From NCBI GenBank assembly GCA_023452965.1, contig JAEXUU010000102.1:1-7208 (forward strand): a stretch of 7,208 bases of DNA. The letters run 5' to 3'. Both the position numbers and the translations under genes were made by a program. Shown in pieces: positions 6,344-7,208 of this stretch. The notes beneath the pieces are model-generated. The model saw only the letters and a list, made by a program, of their open reading frames with translations. It was not told where the DNA came from and searched no databases. The DNA comes from Pseudomonadota bacterium. Lineage in GTDB: Bacteria > Pseudomonadota > Alphaproteobacteria > Rhizobiales > Beijerinckiaceae. How positions within the stretch are numbered: the stretch's first letter is position 1; the number at the start of each line of letters is the position of its first letter.

Positions 6344-7105
6344 ATGGCGGCCGGCGGCGGTATCGATCCGATCCACCAATTCGAGATCAAGCCGATCGTC
6401 GGCCTGAAGCTCTTCGGACTCGACCTTTCCTTCACCAATTCCGCGCTGTTCATGGTGCTGACGGTCGCCGTCATCGCGCTGATCACGCTGTTCGGCTCGC
6501 GCCAGCGCGCCACCGTGCCCGGCCGGCTGCAGTCGCTCGCCGAGATGTCCTACGAGTTCGTCGCCTCGACGCTGACGGGCGTGATGGGCAAGGAAGGGAT
6601 GCGCTTCTTCCCCTTCGTCTTCTCGCTGTTCATGTTCGTGCTGACCGCGAACCTGCTCGGCATGATCCCCGGCTCGTTCACCGTCACCAGCCACATCATC
6701 GTCACCGCCGCCTTCGCCTTCCTGGTGATCGGCGTGGTGCTGGTCTATGGCATCGTCAAGCATGGCAGCCATTTCTTCGGCCTGTTCGTGCCCAAGGGTG
6801 CGCCGGGCTGGCTGCTGCCCTTCATGGTCCTGATCGAGGCCGTGTCCTTCGTTTCCCGCCCGATCTCGCTGTCGCTTCGTCTGTTCGGCAACATGCTGGC
6901 CGGCCACGTCGCGCTCAAGGTGTTCGGCGGCTTCGTGGTGATGATGACCGGCACGATCGGCGTCGGCATCGTGCTCGCCCCGCTGCCCATGCTGCTGGCG
7001 ATCGCGCTCACCGCATTCGAGTTCCTCGTCGCTTTCCTGCAGGCCTACGTCTTCACGATCCTGACCTGCGTCTATCTCAACGATGCCCTGCACCCCGGCC
7101 ACTGA
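6344..7105 (+). CDS. atpB: F0F1 ATP synthase subunit a (AtpB)
   Basis: The 253-residue stator subunit a of F0, an inner-membrane protein providing the two proton half-channels next to the c-ring. Hydrophobic segments begin at about 31-51, 88-110, 114-138, 157-186 and 192-250. The essential arginine is R179 in SLSLRLFGNMLAGH, the family hallmark (E. coli R210), with N183 after it. In the last helix AFEFLVAFLQAY gives E226 and Q233, matching E. coli H245 and Q252; H188 takes the place of E. coli E219. This exchanged His/Glu pair is the arrangement known from mitochondria. Length is usual for alphaproteobacteria. The ATG at 6344 has GAGGG (6331-6335) eight bases upstream. It is followed by atpE after 63 bases, in the split F0 operon order atpI-atpB-atpE typical of this class, with the F1 genes elsewhere. 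Confidence 0.98.
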   Translation: MAAGGGIDPIHQFEIKPIVGLKLFGLDLSFTNSALFMVLTVAVIALITLFGSRQRATVPGRLQSLAEMSYEFVASTLTGVMGKEGMRFFPFVFSLFMFVLTANLLGMIPGSFTVTSHIIVTAAFAFLVIGVVLVYGIVKHGSHFFGLFVPKGAPGWLLPFMVLIEAVSFVSRPISLSLRLFGNMLAGHVALKVFGGFVVMMTGTIGVGIVLAPLPMLLAIALTAFEFLVAFLQAYVFTILTCVYLNDALHPGH

Positions 7106-7168
7106 GGCCAGCAGGTATCGCGAGAGTTAAACACCCCCTACCGCCCTAAGTTCACTCGGAGAAAGACC

Positions 7169-7208
7169 ATGGATTTCACTGCCGCCAAGTACCTCGCCGC
7201 CGGTATCG
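7169..7208 (+). CDS. atpE: F0F1 ATP synthase subunit c (AtpE), 5' end only
   Basis: Partial gene cut by the window edge: 13 codons reading MDFTAAKYLAAGI. This is the expected N-terminus of an alphaproteobacterial subunit c (M-D-x-x-A-A-K-Y-[LI]-x-A-G pattern). The protein is the small two-helix hairpin proteolipid that forms the rotating proton-carrying ring. The proton-binding acidic residue lies beyond the edge. GGAGA (7158-7162) is six bases before the ATG, a strong ribosome binding site in keeping with the many c copies needed per enzyme. The position directly after atpB makes the call secure despite the short sequence. Confidence 0.93.
   Translation, partial: MDFTAAKYLAAGI

Noticed and set aside
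6137..7102. Open frame of 321 codons opposite atpI and atpB
   Set aside because: The His/Glu/Gln/Asp-rich composition is the antisense image of hydrophobic membrane helices and has no recognisable domain.

Overview
The window looks like a chromosomal housekeeping segment from a high-GC alphaproteobacterium, most likely of the order Hyphomicrobiales (Rhizobiales), perhaps near Bosea, Methylobacterium or Beijerinckiaceae. This rests on three things: codon use dominated by G/C third positions, the gene order dciA-like (DUF721) - dsbA-like - smc, and an atpI-atpB-atpE cluster whose AtpB carries the mitochondrial/alphaproteobacterial His/Glu arrangement. The genus is inferred from protein style, not from a database search.

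Layout. Positions 1-154 hold no gene I can support; a weak minus-strand terminator candidate lies there. A class I SAM-dependent methyltransferase is on the minus strand (155-952). A gap of about 62 bases separates it from a divergent plus-strand run: the DUF721/DciA-like protein (1015-1542), a periplasmic DsbA-family thiol oxidoreductase with a CGHC active site and a twin-arginine-like signal peptide (1631-2248), and a complete Smc chromosome-segregation ATPase of 1151 residues (2276-5731). After smc comes a 221-base non-coding gap. It contains a small hairpin, an AT-rich island with a short palindrome, a TTGACA-type promoter candidate, an exact anti-SD match and a perfect 8-bp inverted repeat just before atpI. 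The F0 part of the ATP synthase operon follows: atpI (5953-6303), atpB (6344-7105) and the first 13 codons of atpE (7169 to the edge).

How the genes work together. DciA (replicative helicase loading) and Smc (chromosome compaction and segregation) both act on chromosome replication and inheritance. The DsbA-like protein between them works in the periplasm and appears to be a syntenic passenger. The atp genes build the membrane proton channel: AtpI assists assembly, and AtpB with the AtpE c-ring carries protons. The atp genes appear to have their own promoter in the gap after smc.

I found no mobile element, CRISPR array, defence system or tRNA/rRNA gene. No previously undescribed system is evident. 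The points most worth a second look are in the atp leader region (5732-5952) and the unassigned methyltransferase at the left.
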